Origin: Clostridiales bacterium
Lineage (GTDB): Bacteria; Bacillota; Clostridia; Oscillospirales; Acutalibacteraceae
DNA: 15,205 bases
Assembly (NCBI GenBank): GCA_020860025.1
Contig: JAJBVC010000059.1
Span: 1 to 15,205 of the forward strand
Reading direction: 5' to 3'
In this document: in pieces, positions 6,416-13,910 of the stretch
Position numbering within the stretch: the first letter of the stretch is position 1
Layout of the letters: each line of letters starts with the position of its first letter
Notes under the pieces: generated by a model
Database searches by the model: none
The model's input: the letters and a program-made list of their open reading frames with translations, nothing else
Told to the model about the DNA's origin: nothing
Program-made: the position numbers and the translations under genes

Positions 6416-7519
6416 ATGTTAAGAGAGGGAGAAGTTAGAATCCCATCAGGCTGTGCTATTGCTGCCATAATTGACAGAAAAGGCAAAATGATTAACGGCT
6501 CTGAAATCATAAAATCTATTTCACTTATGCACGACCGTTCCAACGGCTTGGGCGGCGGATTTGCCGCTTACGGAATTTATCCCGAGCATAAGGATGAATA
6601 TGCTATTCATGTTTTTTACGAATCTGCCGAGGCTCATAGAAAGTGCGAAGATTATTTATTTATGCACTTTAATATTGATGTGGCTGAGCGTATTCCCACA
6701 AAGCAGGTTGAAAGTATTGAAAAAGGACCGGATATTTGGCGTTATTTCGGCAAGGCAAACCGAGTTCGTATGAAAGACGCGCGTCTTGATGAGCAGGAAT
6801 ATGTTGCCCAGTGCGTAACGAGAGTAAATAACGATATTGACGGAGCATATATTTTTTCCAGCGGTAAAAATATGGGTTGTTTTAAAGCAGTCGGTTATCC
6901 CGAGGATGTTGGCGAATTTTATATGCTTGATCAGTATGAGGCGTATTTGTGGACTGCTCACGGACGTTTTCCGACAAATACTCCCGGTTGGTGGGGCGGC
7001 TCACATCCGTTTAACATTCTTGACTGGTCTATTGTTCATAACGGTGAGATTTCATCATACGATGCAAACCGCAGATATATAGAGCAGTTTGGTTATATTT
7101 GTACAATGCAGACCGATACAGAGGTAATAACGTATTTGTTTGACCATCTGATTCGGCATCATAATCTTCCTATAGAGGTTGCGGCTGACGTTCTTACAGC
7201 TCCCGAATGGGATGAGATTGACAGAATGGACGATGAAAAGAAACAGTATTTTACAAATCTTCGTTCAATTTACAGCGGTGCTTTGGTAAACGGGCCGTTT
7301 TCGGTTATTCTCGGTTCAAACAAAGGTCTGCTCGCTATTAACGACAGGCTTAAGCTTCGTTCGCTTACTGCGGCTACAAAAGGCAACCGTGCTTATTTTG
7401 CTTCAGAGGAATCGGCAATTAGAATTATTTGCCCCGACCCTGAAAAGGTGTGGTCTGTATCCGGTGCGGAGCCTGTATTTATTCCTCTTGAAATTGATGA
7501 TGAGGAGGGCGATGAGTAA
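6416..7519 (+). CDS. Split glutamate synthase, class II glutamine amidotransferase protein
   Basis: This 367-residue protein would hydrolyse glutamine and pass ammonia to the FMN synthase protein encoded next. AAGGAG (6402-6407) is best spaced for the ATG at 6416; an ATG at 6410 lies almost on it. The class II (Ntn-type) amidotransferase signature is clear: HGRFPTNTPG (about 182-191), HNGEIS (208-213) and TDTE (233-236). The nucleophile is most likely Cys13 (PSGCAIA), not residue 2, so a 12-residue propeptide would have to be removed, as is known for other GOGAT and PurF enzymes. The protein ends shortly after the amidotransferase fold and lacks the FMN and GXGXG parts of bacterial GltB, which are separate genes here. 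The stop codon overlaps the next start by one base (TAATG). Confidence 0.9.
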   Translation: MLREGEVRIPSGCAIAAIIDRKGKMINGSEIIKSISLMHDRSNGLGGGFAAYGIYPEHKDEYAIHVFYESAEAHRKCEDYLFMHFNIDVAERIPTKQVESIEKGPDIWRYFGKANRVRMKDARLDEQEYVAQCVTRVNNDIDGAYIFSSGKNMGCFKAVGYPEDVGEFYMLDQYEAYLWTAHGRFPTNTPGWWGGSHPFNILDWSIVHNGEISSYDANRRYIEQFGYICTMQTDTEVITYLFDHLIRHHNLPIEVAADVLTAPEWDEIDRMDDEKKQYFTNLRSIYSGALVNGPFSVILGSNKGLLAINDRLKLRSLTAATKGNRAYFASEESAIRIICPDPEKVWSVSGAEPVFIPLEIDDEEGDE

Positions 7520-9021
7520 TGATAAATTATATTCCACGAAGATTTACTATTATTCGTGATAAGGAACGCTGTATCAACTGTGGCTGTTGTGTCCGTCAGT
7601 GTTCTAATGAATGTCACTATTTTGACGACGACGGCAAGACCGTTCTTTGCAGTTCGGAAAATTGCGTTGCCTGTCACCGCTGTGTTGACCTTTGCCCGAC
7701 AGGCGCACTGCGTATAGAAAAATATGTTTGCGATTACAGAGATAATGCAAACTGGACTCCACGCTATCAGCAGGAGATTTGTCGTCAGGCTGAAACAGGT
7801 TCTGTTTTGCTTTCGGCAATGGGTAATCCGCAGCCTTATCCGATATATTGGGATAAGATTCTGCTCAATGCGTCGCAGGTAACAAACCCATCAATCGACC
7901 CGCTTCGTGAGCCTATGGAAATCCGTGCAATTTTAGGTCAGAAGCCTGAAAAACTTGAGGTTGAGAAAAAAGGTAAATCTCTTACAAAAATGCCGCCGCA
8001 GGTTATTCTTGAAACGCCTATTATGTTCTCGGCTATGAGCTTTGGTTCAATTTCGATGAATGCCCAAAAATCACTTGCTATGGCTGCTAAAAAGCTTGGT
8101 ACCTTGTTTAATACAGGTGAGGGCGGACTTCATCCGGAGCTTGCCGAATACGGCGACTGTGCAGTCGTTCAGGTTGCGTCGGGACGTTTCGAAGTACACA
8201 AGGAGTATCTTAATAATTCAAAATTTGTTGAAATAAAAATCGGTCAGGGTGCAAAGCCGGGTATCGGCGGTCATTTACCAGGTGAAAAGGTAAATGTTGA
8301 AGTATCAAATGCACGTATGATTCCGGAAGGCTCCGACGCTATTTCACCGGCACCGCATCACGATATTTATTCTATCGAGGATTTGCGTCAGCTTATTTGG
8401 TCGCTCAAGCAGGCAACTCAGGGCAAAAAGCCCGTATCGGTTAAAATTGCCGCTGTTCATAATGTTGCTGCTATTGCATCAGGTTGTGCAAGAGCCGGTG
8501 CCGATATTGTAGTTATCGATGGCTTCAGAGGCGGTACAGGTGCCGCTCCTACAAGAATACGTGACAATGTCGGTATTCCTATTGAACTGGCGCTTGCAGC
8601 TGCCGATCAGAGACTGCGTGACGAGGGTATTCGTTCAAGAGTTTCGCTTGTAGCGGCAGGTTCGTTCAGATGCTCATCAGATATAGTTAAGGCTATAGCG
8701 CTTGGAGCGGATGCTTGTTATATCGCTTCCGCACCGCTTATTGCGATGGGCTGTCATATGTGTCAGACTTGTAATACAGGCAAGTGCAACTGGGGTATCG
8801 CAACTCAAAGACCAGATCTTACAAGACGTTTAAATCCCGAAATTGCTCATAAAAGAGTAATGAACTTAATAAATGCCTGGAACCACGAAATTAAAGAGAT
8901 AATGGGCGGTATGGGTATTAACTCAATCGACTCTCTCAGAGGCAATCGTATGATGCTTCGTGGTATAGGTTTAAGTGAAAAAGAGCTTGAAATTCTTGGA
9001 ATCAAGCACGCAGGCGAATAA
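7519..9021 (+). CDS. Split glutamate synthase, ferredoxin-domain plus FMN-binding synthase core
   Basis: This 500-residue cytosolic core would make glutamate from 2-oxoglutarate and amidotransferase-derived ammonia. The N-terminus is a 2x[4Fe-4S] ferredoxin domain with Cys18/21/24/28 and Cys49/52/55/59 (Cx2Cx2Cx3C twice). From about residue 150 there is an FMN-binding TIM barrel: FSAMSFGSIS, NTGEGGLHPE, QGAKPGIGGHLPG, ISPAPHHDIYS, SVKIAA, IDGFRGGTGAAP and VAAGSFR. The cluster motif of glutamate synthases follows as C412-x5-C418-x4-C423 (with an additional Cys415) before NWGIATQ, fitting the [3Fe-4S] centre of GltB. This is the archaeal/clostridial organisation, with the ferredoxin domain fused to the synthase instead of one large GltB. 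A GAGGAGGG ribosome binding site lies inside the end of the previous gene, pointing to translational coupling. Confidence 0.93.
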   Translation: MINYIPRRFTIIRDKERCINCGCCVRQCSNECHYFDDDGKTVLCSSENCVACHRCVDLCPTGALRIEKYVCDYRDNANWTPRYQQEICRQAETGSVLLSAMGNPQPYPIYWDKILLNASQVTNPSIDPLREPMEIRAILGQKPEKLEVEKKGKSLTKMPPQVILETPIMFSAMSFGSISMNAQKSLAMAAKKLGTLFNTGEGGLHPELAEYGDCAVVQVASGRFEVHKEYLNNSKFVEIKIGQGAKPGIGGHLPGEKVNVEVSNARMIPEGSDAISPAPHHDIYSIEDLRQLIWSLKQATQGKKPVSVKIAAVHNVAAIASGCARAGADIVVIDGFRGGTGAAPTRIRDNVGIPIELALAAADQRLRDEGIRSRVSLVAAGSFRCSSDIVKAIALGADACYIASAPLIAMGCHMCQTCNTGKCNWGIATQRPDLTRRLNPEIAHKRVMNLINAWNHEIKEIMGGMGINSIDSLRGNRMMLRGIGLSEKELEILGIKHAGE

Positions 9022-9035
9022 GGAGGACGGTCAAT

Positions 9036-9473
9036 ATGAAAAAAGTATATGCACGTGAAGAACTTTGCGTAAACTGCCGTCTTTGCGAGGTTTACTGCAA
9101 AACCGCACATTCAAAATCAAAAGATATAATCAAAGCGTATAAAACCGAAATTCCCGAGCCTGTCAGCCGTATTTCCGTTTACGGCGATAAGGCAGCTTCG
9201 GTTGCCGTGAACTGCCGTCACTGTGACGACCCGGCTTGCGTTAAAGCTTGTATTACCGGCGCTATGACAAAGGATAAGAAAACGGGTATTGTTTCGGTAA
9301 ATGAAGACAAATGTATAGGCTGTATGACGTGCCTTGCGGTTTGTCCCGTCGGCTGTATAAAAACAGGAAATATTGCTTTTAAATGCGATTTGTGTCAGGG
9401 CGAGGAGCCGGCTTGCGTTAAAAATTGCCCCAACAATGCTTTAGTATGGCTTGAAAGTGGAGGTGCGAAATAA
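9036..9473 (+). CDS. Four-cluster ferredoxin-like electron-transfer protein (HycB/DmsB type)
   Basis: The 145-residue protein has 16 ligand cysteines in four groups: 11/14/17/21, 60/63/68/72, 93/96/99/103 and 117/120/127/131. This is enough for four [4Fe-4S] clusters in the pattern of HycB/CooF/DmsB electron-transfer subunits. The cysteine-poor stretch at about 25-55 is normal for the family. No signal or Tat peptide is present, so it is cytosolic. AGGAGG at 9021-9026 starts at the last base of the previous stop. The gene lies between the synthase core and a FAD/NAD(P)H oxidoreductase, which suggests it carries electrons from the latter to the former. Exclusive service to GOGAT is an inference. 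Confidence 0.92.
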   Translation: MKKVYAREELCVNCRLCEVYCKTAHSKSKDIIKAYKTEIPEPVSRISVYGDKAASVAVNCRHCDDPACVKACITGAMTKDKKTGIVSVNEDKCIGCMTCLAVCPVGCIKTGNIAFKCDLCQGEEPACVKNCPNNALVWLESGGAK

Positions 9474-10735
9474 TGAAATATGTTATAATCGGTGCTTCAG
9501 CGGCAGGACTTGCCGCAGCAGAGTCTATCCGCAAGACGGATAAGCTCGGCACGATAACACTTATTACAGAAGAGGATTATTTCCCGTATTCACGTCCGTC
9601 TATAAGCTATTATCTTAAGGGTAAGGTTAAGGAAAGCGATATGCTTCTTCGTAAGCCTAACTTTTATAAAACAAACAAAATAGACGTTGTAACCTCAACT
9701 AAAATTACTGCTGTTGACAGGGAAAAGAAGATTGTCAAGGCAGGAAGAAAATCATTTTCATACGACAAACTTTGCCTTTGCACAGGTTCAAAGCCGTTTG
9801 TGCCACCTATGGAAAATGTCAAGGGTAAGGCGAATGCGCTGACATTCCTTGATTTAGCCGCAACAAAAGAGGTCAAAAGGCTTGCTGATTCAAAAACAAG
9901 AGCTGTTGTAATCGGTGCAGGACTGATTGGAATGAAGGCAGCCGAGGGATTGGCAAAGGTTTGTAAAAGTGTAGATGTTGTGGAGCTTGCGCCGAGAGTG
10001 CTGCCGTCAATTCTTGACGCTAATTCGTCAAAGCAGGTAAAAAAGCATCTTGAGCAAAACGGTATTAAATTTCATTTGGAAGATACGGTTACTAAAGCTG
10101 TATCTAAGGGAAAACAGATTACATCAGTAGTTCTTAAAAGCGGCAAAAAGCTTCCTTGTGATTTGCTGATTTTGGCAGTCGGAGTTCGTCCGCAGACTGA
10201 TTTGGTTGAAAAGGCGGGACTTGATGTTGAACGTGGAATTATTACCGATACGAAAACTATGCTCACGAGCGATTCGAATATATATGCGGCAGGCGACTGC
10301 TGTGTGTCTGTAGATATGCTTGACAATTCAAAAAAAATCATTGCTCTTTGGCCTAATGCCGTACAGCAGGGAACCGTTGCAGGCTCGCAGATGGCGGGCG
10401 GTGATTTGACGATTGACGGTACATATTCCGTTAATGCCATTGATTTCTTCGGACTTCGTATTTGCACCTGCGGTTTGATAAATGCAAGCGGTGAGCAGTA
10501 CAGCGACAAGGTCAAAAAAGACGGCGATGCTTATAAACGTCTTATATTTGAGGGCGACAGGCTTGTTGGTTTTGTGCTGATAAACGACAGCACAAACGCA
10601 GGTATTTATACAAGCTTGATTTCAAACAGAGTAAGCCTTGATACGCTTGAAAGCGATATTATGGATAAACCGTCGATATTCCTTTTTGATAAGGCTACAA
10701 GAATTGAAAAACTCAGAGGGGGAGTGCAGATATGA
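9473..10735 (+). CDS. FAD-dependent NAD(P)H oxidoreductase, probable electron donor to the split GOGAT
   Basis: This 420-residue protein belongs to the two-dinucleotide-binding-domain flavoprotein family (rubredoxin reductase/NirB N-terminal type). Visible are the FAD motif GASAAG (7-12), the NAD(P)H motif GAGLIG (148-153) with an acidic Glu171 after the second strand (VVE), which favours NADH, and the second FAD motif YAAGDC (271-276). RPSISYYLKG near 41-50 is typical of this group. It lacks the Fe-S N-terminal domain of GltD, and the neighbouring four-cluster ferredoxin probably fills that role. Its start overlaps the ferredoxin stop by one base, and its end overlaps the next gene by four bases. 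A different physiological acceptor cannot be excluded from sequence. Confidence 0.9.
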   Translation: MKYVIIGASAAGLAAAESIRKTDKLGTITLITEEDYFPYSRPSISYYLKGKVKESDMLLRKPNFYKTNKIDVVTSTKITAVDREKKIVKAGRKSFSYDKLCLCTGSKPFVPPMENVKGKANALTFLDLAATKEVKRLADSKTRAVVIGAGLIGMKAAEGLAKVCKSVDVVELAPRVLPSILDANSSKQVKKHLEQNGIKFHLEDTVTKAVSKGKQITSVVLKSGKKLPCDLLILAVGVRPQTDLVEKAGLDVERGIITDTKTMLTSDSNIYAAGDCCVSVDMLDNSKKIIALWPNAVQQGTVAGSQMAGGDLTIDGTYSVNAIDFFGLRICTCGLINASGEQYSDKVKKDGDAYKRLIFEGDRLVGFVLINDSTNAGIYTSLISNRVSLDTLESDIMDKPSIFLFDKATRIEKLRGGVQI

Positions 10736-11466
10736 CTATTGAAGCAGGACTTACCCGTTACGAAAAGGTCAATGATGAAATTAAAGCCGAGCTAAAGAAG
10801 CGCAACAAGGTGTCTGTAAAGGATGTCAACGGTCAGCGTTATATCGGCTGTGCCTTGGACAGTGGAAAGACTATCGAGGTTTACGGTACCCCGGGAAACG
10901 ATATGGCTTGCTATCTCAACGGTGGTAAAGTAGTCGTTTACGGCAATTGCCAAGACGCTGTAGGAAACACAATGAATGGCGGAGAAATCGTAGTTCACGG
11001 TCACGCAGGCGACACAATGGGCTATGGTATGCGTGACGGTCAGATTTATATTAAAGATAATGTTGCCTGCCGTGGCGGTATTCATATGAAGGAATTTCGT
11101 CAAATGCGACCGGTTCTCGTTATTGGTAAAAATGCCGGCTCTTTTCTCGGAGAATATATGGCGGGCGGAACTATTGTTCTTTTAGGTTTGAATTTAAAGC
11201 GTGGAGAAAAGCTTTTCGGCACTCATTGCGCATCGGGTATGCACGGCGGAAAAATTTTCGTTCGAGGCACTTTTCCCAAGGAAAATTTAAGTCCCAATAT
11301 TAAAGTTATGGCTCTTAATGATGATGATAAAAAAGAGCTTGACGAATACATTAAAAAATACTGTAAAAATTTCGACGTTGATTATAAAGAGGTAATGTCA
11401 AAACCGTTTAAAAAGTTGATTCCTGCAACGTCAAGGCCGTATGCGAATCTTTATACGCCTAACTAA
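10732..11466 (+). CDS. Split glutamate synthase, GXGXG (beta-helix) protein
   Basis: The 244-residue protein corresponds to the C-terminal GXGXG domain of large GltB subunits, also found in the FwdC/FmdC family. About residues 45-115 carry repeated Gly-rich turns (GTPGND, NGGKVVVYGN, GNTMNGGEIVVHGHAGD, MGYGMRDGQIYIK), followed by RGGIHMKEF, GGTIVLLGL and GMHGGKIFVRG. It has no catalytic residues. In GOGAT this domain is structural and helps assemble the amidotransferase and FMN parts, which are separate proteins here. The ATGA overlap with the preceding gene implies coupled translation at similar dose. The last ~45 residues are basic and outside the repeats. Confidence 0.88.
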   Translation: MTIEAGLTRYEKVNDEIKAELKKRNKVSVKDVNGQRYIGCALDSGKTIEVYGTPGNDMACYLNGGKVVVYGNCQDAVGNTMNGGEIVVHGHAGDTMGYGMRDGQIYIKDNVACRGGIHMKEFRQMRPVLVIGKNAGSFLGEYMAGGTIVLLGLNLKRGEKLFGTHCASGMHGGKIFVRGTFPKENLSPNIKVMALNDDDKKELDEYIKKYCKNFDVDYKEVMSKPFKKLIPATSRPYANLYTPN

Positions 11467-11517
11467 TAGGTCTGATTGCAGGAAATATATTAAATGTTTT
11501 GATATTTGGGAGGGCAT

Positions 11518-12969
11518 ATGTTTAATAATCTTCACGAAGAATGTGGCGTTTTCGGAATTTTTGAAAATAAAACGACTCATGTTGCACAGACGGCGTATAT
11601 AGCGCTTTATGCGTTACAGCACCGTGGACAGGAAAGCTGCGGAATAGCCGTTAATGACGACGGCGTGTTCAGACATCACCGTGGCGACGGTCTTGTTCCG
11701 GATGTTTTTACAGGTGAAACTTTAAATCACCTCGGTACAGGAAATATGGCTATAGGTCATGTTCGTTATTCAACGACAGGCGGTAAGAATGTAAATAATA
11801 TTCAGCCGCTTGTTATCCGTCATATTAAGGGTAATCTTGCCATTGCGCATAATGGCAATCTCGTAAATGCACCTGACTTGAGAAAAAAGTTTGAGCTTAA
11901 AGGTGGTATTTTTCACGGGACGTCAGATACCGAGTCCATTGCATATTCAATCGTTTCACAGCGACTTACGAGTAAGAATACCGAAGAAGCGGTAGAAAAG
12001 GTTATGTCAACGCTCCAAGGCGCTTATTCCTGTGTTGTTATGACGGCGACAAAGCTGATTGCTTTCAGAGATCCAAACGGCTTCAGACCTCTTTGCTTAG
12101 GTAAAACCAATGACGGCGCATGGATAGTGTCGTCGGAATCATGCGCTATTGACAGTATAGGTGCAAAATTTGTTCGTGATATATGCCCGGGTGAAATTGT
12201 AGTTATTGGTACAAACGGAGTTAAATCAATAAAAACTCATTGCAAGAGCAAGGGAAATATATGCGTGTTTGAGTATATTTACTTTGCTCGCCCCGATTCT
12301 GTAATTGAAGGCTCGTCTGTTGAACACGCAAGAATGAGAGCGGGTGCTTTTCTTGCAAAGGAGCATCCTGTCGATGCCGATATTGTAATAGGAGTTCCCG
12401 ATTCGGGACTTGACGCAGCTCTCGGCTACGCATATGAAAGCGGAATACCTTACGGAATAGGCTTTATAAAAAACAGATATATCGGCAGAAGCTTTATTCA
12501 GCCGAGTCAGGATCAACGTGAGGATGCGGTTCGCATTAAGCTTAATGTTATTAAGGAAAACATTTGCGGTAAGCGTGTTATTATGATTGATGATTCAATC
12601 GTCAGAGGTACAACCTGCGCACGTATTGTAAGACTTCTTCGTGAGGCAGGTGCTAAGGAAGTTCATATGAGAGTTTCTTCACCGCCGTTTAAATATCCGT
12701 GCTTTTTCGGCACCGATGTCGATTCTCAGGATAATTTAATTGCCTGTCAGTTTGATACAGTAAAAGAAATTGCGGAAAAAATCGGAGTGGATTCGCTCGG
12801 CTATCTTTCTGTTGAAGCAACTCATAAGCTCGCCGATAAATCAGACTGCGGTTTTTGCGACGGATGTTTCACAGGCAAATATCCTGTTGAAGTTCCGAAA
12901 GAACAGCACAAGGATAAGTTTGAAGAAAAAATGAATAAGTTTTCAGCGTATTATCAGGTGCTTGATTAG
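11518..12969 (+). CDS. purF: Amidophosphoribosyltransferase
   Basis: This is the first committed step of purine synthesis: PRPP + glutamine to phosphoribosylamine + glutamate. The start at 11518 (MFNNLHEECG) has GGGAGGG upstream; an ATG 12 bases earlier overlaps that site. Cys9 follows an 8-residue propeptide, as in the Bacillus-type enzyme. Amidotransferase motifs are LQHRGQES, HVRYSTTGG, AHNGNLVNA and TSDTE. The PRPP-binding motif is VIMIDDSIVRGTT (about 354-366). Cys249, Cys395 and Cys444/447 match the [4Fe-4S] ligands of B. subtilis PurF. The length (483) is normal. Only 51 bases without a terminator separate it from the GXGXG gene, so it is probably part of the GOGAT operon and not in a pur operon. 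Confidence 0.95.
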   Translation: MFNNLHEECGVFGIFENKTTHVAQTAYIALYALQHRGQESCGIAVNDDGVFRHHRGDGLVPDVFTGETLNHLGTGNMAIGHVRYSTTGGKNVNNIQPLVIRHIKGNLAIAHNGNLVNAPDLRKKFELKGGIFHGTSDTESIAYSIVSQRLTSKNTEEAVEKVMSTLQGAYSCVVMTATKLIAFRDPNGFRPLCLGKTNDGAWIVSSESCAIDSIGAKFVRDICPGEIVVIGTNGVKSIKTHCKSKGNICVFEYIYFARPDSVIEGSSVEHARMRAGAFLAKEHPVDADIVIGVPDSGLDAALGYAYESGIPYGIGFIKNRYIGRSFIQPSQDQREDAVRIKLNVIKENICGKRVIMIDDSIVRGTTCARIVRLLREAGAKEVHMRVSSPPFKYPCFFGTDVDSQDNLIACQFDTVKEIAEKIGVDSLGYLSVEATHKLADKSDCGFCDGCFTGKYPVEVPKEQHKDKFEEKMNKFSAYYQVLD

Positions 12970-13019
12970 ATTATTTTTCGTTTGCTCGAACAGAGATTCG
13001 GTACTTGTCAAAAAAATAG

Positions 13020-13048
13020 TTGCTTTTTCTTTTTTGATGATGTATAAT
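13020..13048 (+). promoter_or_regulatory. tRNA-Ser promoter
   Basis: TTGCTT (13020-13025) and a perfect TATAAT (13043-13048) have a 17-base spacer, and the -10 ends 12 bases before the mature tRNA. No strong terminator separates it from purF, so some read-through into the tRNA is possible. Confidence 0.6.
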
Positions 13049-13060
13049 ACCAAACAGTAT

Positions 13061-13153
13061 GCAGGGTTGTCCGAGCTGGCCGAAGGAGCACGATTGGAAA
13101 TCGTGTAATGCTTCAACGAGTATTCGAGGGTTCGAATCCCTTGCCCTGCGCCA
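13061..13153 (+). tRNA. tRNA-Ser (anticodon GGA)
   Basis: The acceptor stem GCAGGGT pairs with 13143-13149. The anticodon arm is CACGA-TTGGAAA-TCGTG, with anticodon GGA at 13096-13098, reading UCC/UCU. A long variable arm (about 13105-13125) marks a class II serine tRNA. The T-loop is TTCGAAT, the discriminator base is G13150, and CCA is encoded (13151-13153). It lies on the plus strand 91 bases after purF. Confidence 0.96.
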
Positions 13154-13156
13154 AAT

Positions 13157-13188
13157 AAAAACCGACATCACATTGATGTCGGTTTTTT
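13157..13188 (+). terminator. Terminator of tRNA-Ser
   Basis: The stem ACCGACATCA/TGATGTCGGT, extended by A-T pairs, has a CAT loop and is followed by six T's. The minus strand also has a T-rich flank, so it may work in both directions. Confidence 0.9.
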
Positions 13189-13216
13189 GTTTAATATAAT
13201 TTTTTGTTTAATATAA
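13183..13216 (+). repeat. Perfect 17-bp tandem duplication
   Basis: TTTTTTGTTTAATATAA occurs twice back to back (13183-13199 and 13200-13216). The first copy starts in the T-tract of the tRNA terminator. It looks like slippage or the scar of a recombination event at the border between intact genes and the decayed region. Confidence 0.8.
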
Positions 13217-13219
13217 TAA

Positions 13220-13481
13220 AGAGGCGGCTACTGAAATCTGTGATTTTGATCGCCAAGCCAAAAGTATGTAAGACAAAGCCGTATGCGGTTACAAAAGATA
13301 TAACACAATAGACTTTGCCGAGAGAGTCGTGTGTCAAGAAAAGCTCTGCCTTTCTTTGGAAACCTTTACCAACATGACGTTGTTCGTTCCCTATTGGATA
13401 ACCCGGAATTATCAAGACAGATGAAGTAAGGAAAAGATAATTACGAAAACTTTGATACTTGTCTATTTTTGTAAATCAAAA
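13220..13481. other. Stretch of about 260 bases without a recognised gene
   Basis: No ORF here has a convincing start and ribosome binding site. A 74-codon minus-strand frame (13191-13415) has no similarity that I recognise. A plus frame (about 13220-13430) reads protein-like but is interrupted by a stop codon. The stretch has higher GC than the flanking spacer, so it may be a remnant of a transferred or mobile sequence. Nothing identifies it. Confidence 0.4.
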
Positions 13482-13806
13482 TCATTCAACCTTCGACAGA
13501 TCCCTTAACAGCACTCCTGAAAATCGATCAAGCGTAATGGCTTCGTCTACCCGCACATCCTTTGAAAGTGAGGATTGGCCTCTATATTTTTTTCCAATCC
13601 GTATATAGCAATACGCCAAATTTTTCCTTTGAAAATTTCTCCGGCAACGTATATGACTGCTCTTTGTCGCTAAAATTGAAAAACAGCAATAAGTTTTTCT
13701 TTCTCACTCTTTCGGCTGATGGTATACACGCACTTTTGTTCCTGATGGTAATCAATCCACGAGAAGCCTTCCTCGATGTAATCTAATGCAGATAGAGCAG
13801 AGTGCG
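13482..13806 (-). pseudogene. C-terminal remnant of a GH13/GlgB-like (branching enzyme type) gene
   Basis: Read on the minus strand from about 13806, three frames in turn give a continuous protein. The pieces are ALDYIEEGFSWIDYHQEQ...VYTISRKSEKEKLIAV, then FNFSDKEQSYTLPEKF...LLYTDWKK, then YRGQSSLSKD...LDRFSGVLLRDLSKVE, with the stop at 13482-13484. The GFxWID...VxxFxR...AVFNFS...LLxTD pattern is that of the beta-sandwich C-terminal domain of glycogen branching enzymes (GlgB) and related GH13 enzymes. The catalytic barrel is absent upstream. Both frame changes sit in homopolymers (a T5 near 13680 and an A7 near 13590). About 105 codons remain. The assignment rests on motif recall, and another GH13 subfamily is possible. 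Confidence 0.5.
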
Positions 13807-13910
13807 TCGGCAACTACGCCTCGGTGGACTTTCACCACAGACCATTGATATGCCCGTCATACCAAATGAGGCGTCTCACAATAGCGAAACAGCCCTTTTA
13901 TATCAGTTAC
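13807..13910. other. Unresolved spacer between the GH13 remnant and the minus-strand ORF
   Basis: The sequence contains a small hairpin GGTG-GACTTT-CACC (13823-13836). It also has an imperfect minus-strand hairpin just after the stop of the next gene (GGC-TTTC / GAGA-GCC, about 13870-13896), which may be a decayed terminator without its T-tract. The GH13 similarity stops at the left edge, so the junction is probably where the GH13 gene was cut. Confidence 0.3.

Noticed and set aside
12971..13171. Minus-strand frame of 66 codons reading RRARDSNPRI...
   Set aside because: It is the antisense of tRNA-Ser; this peptide is a familiar false ORF opposite tRNA genes.
13191..13415. Minus-strand frame of 74 codons after tRNA-Ser
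   Set aside because: It has no ribosome binding site and no recognisable similarity, and it ends within the 17-bp duplication. It is described only as unresolved sequence.
13562..13786. Plus-strand frame of 74 codons
   Set aside because: It is opposite the GH13-like remnant, which gives a much better protein reading on the minus strand.
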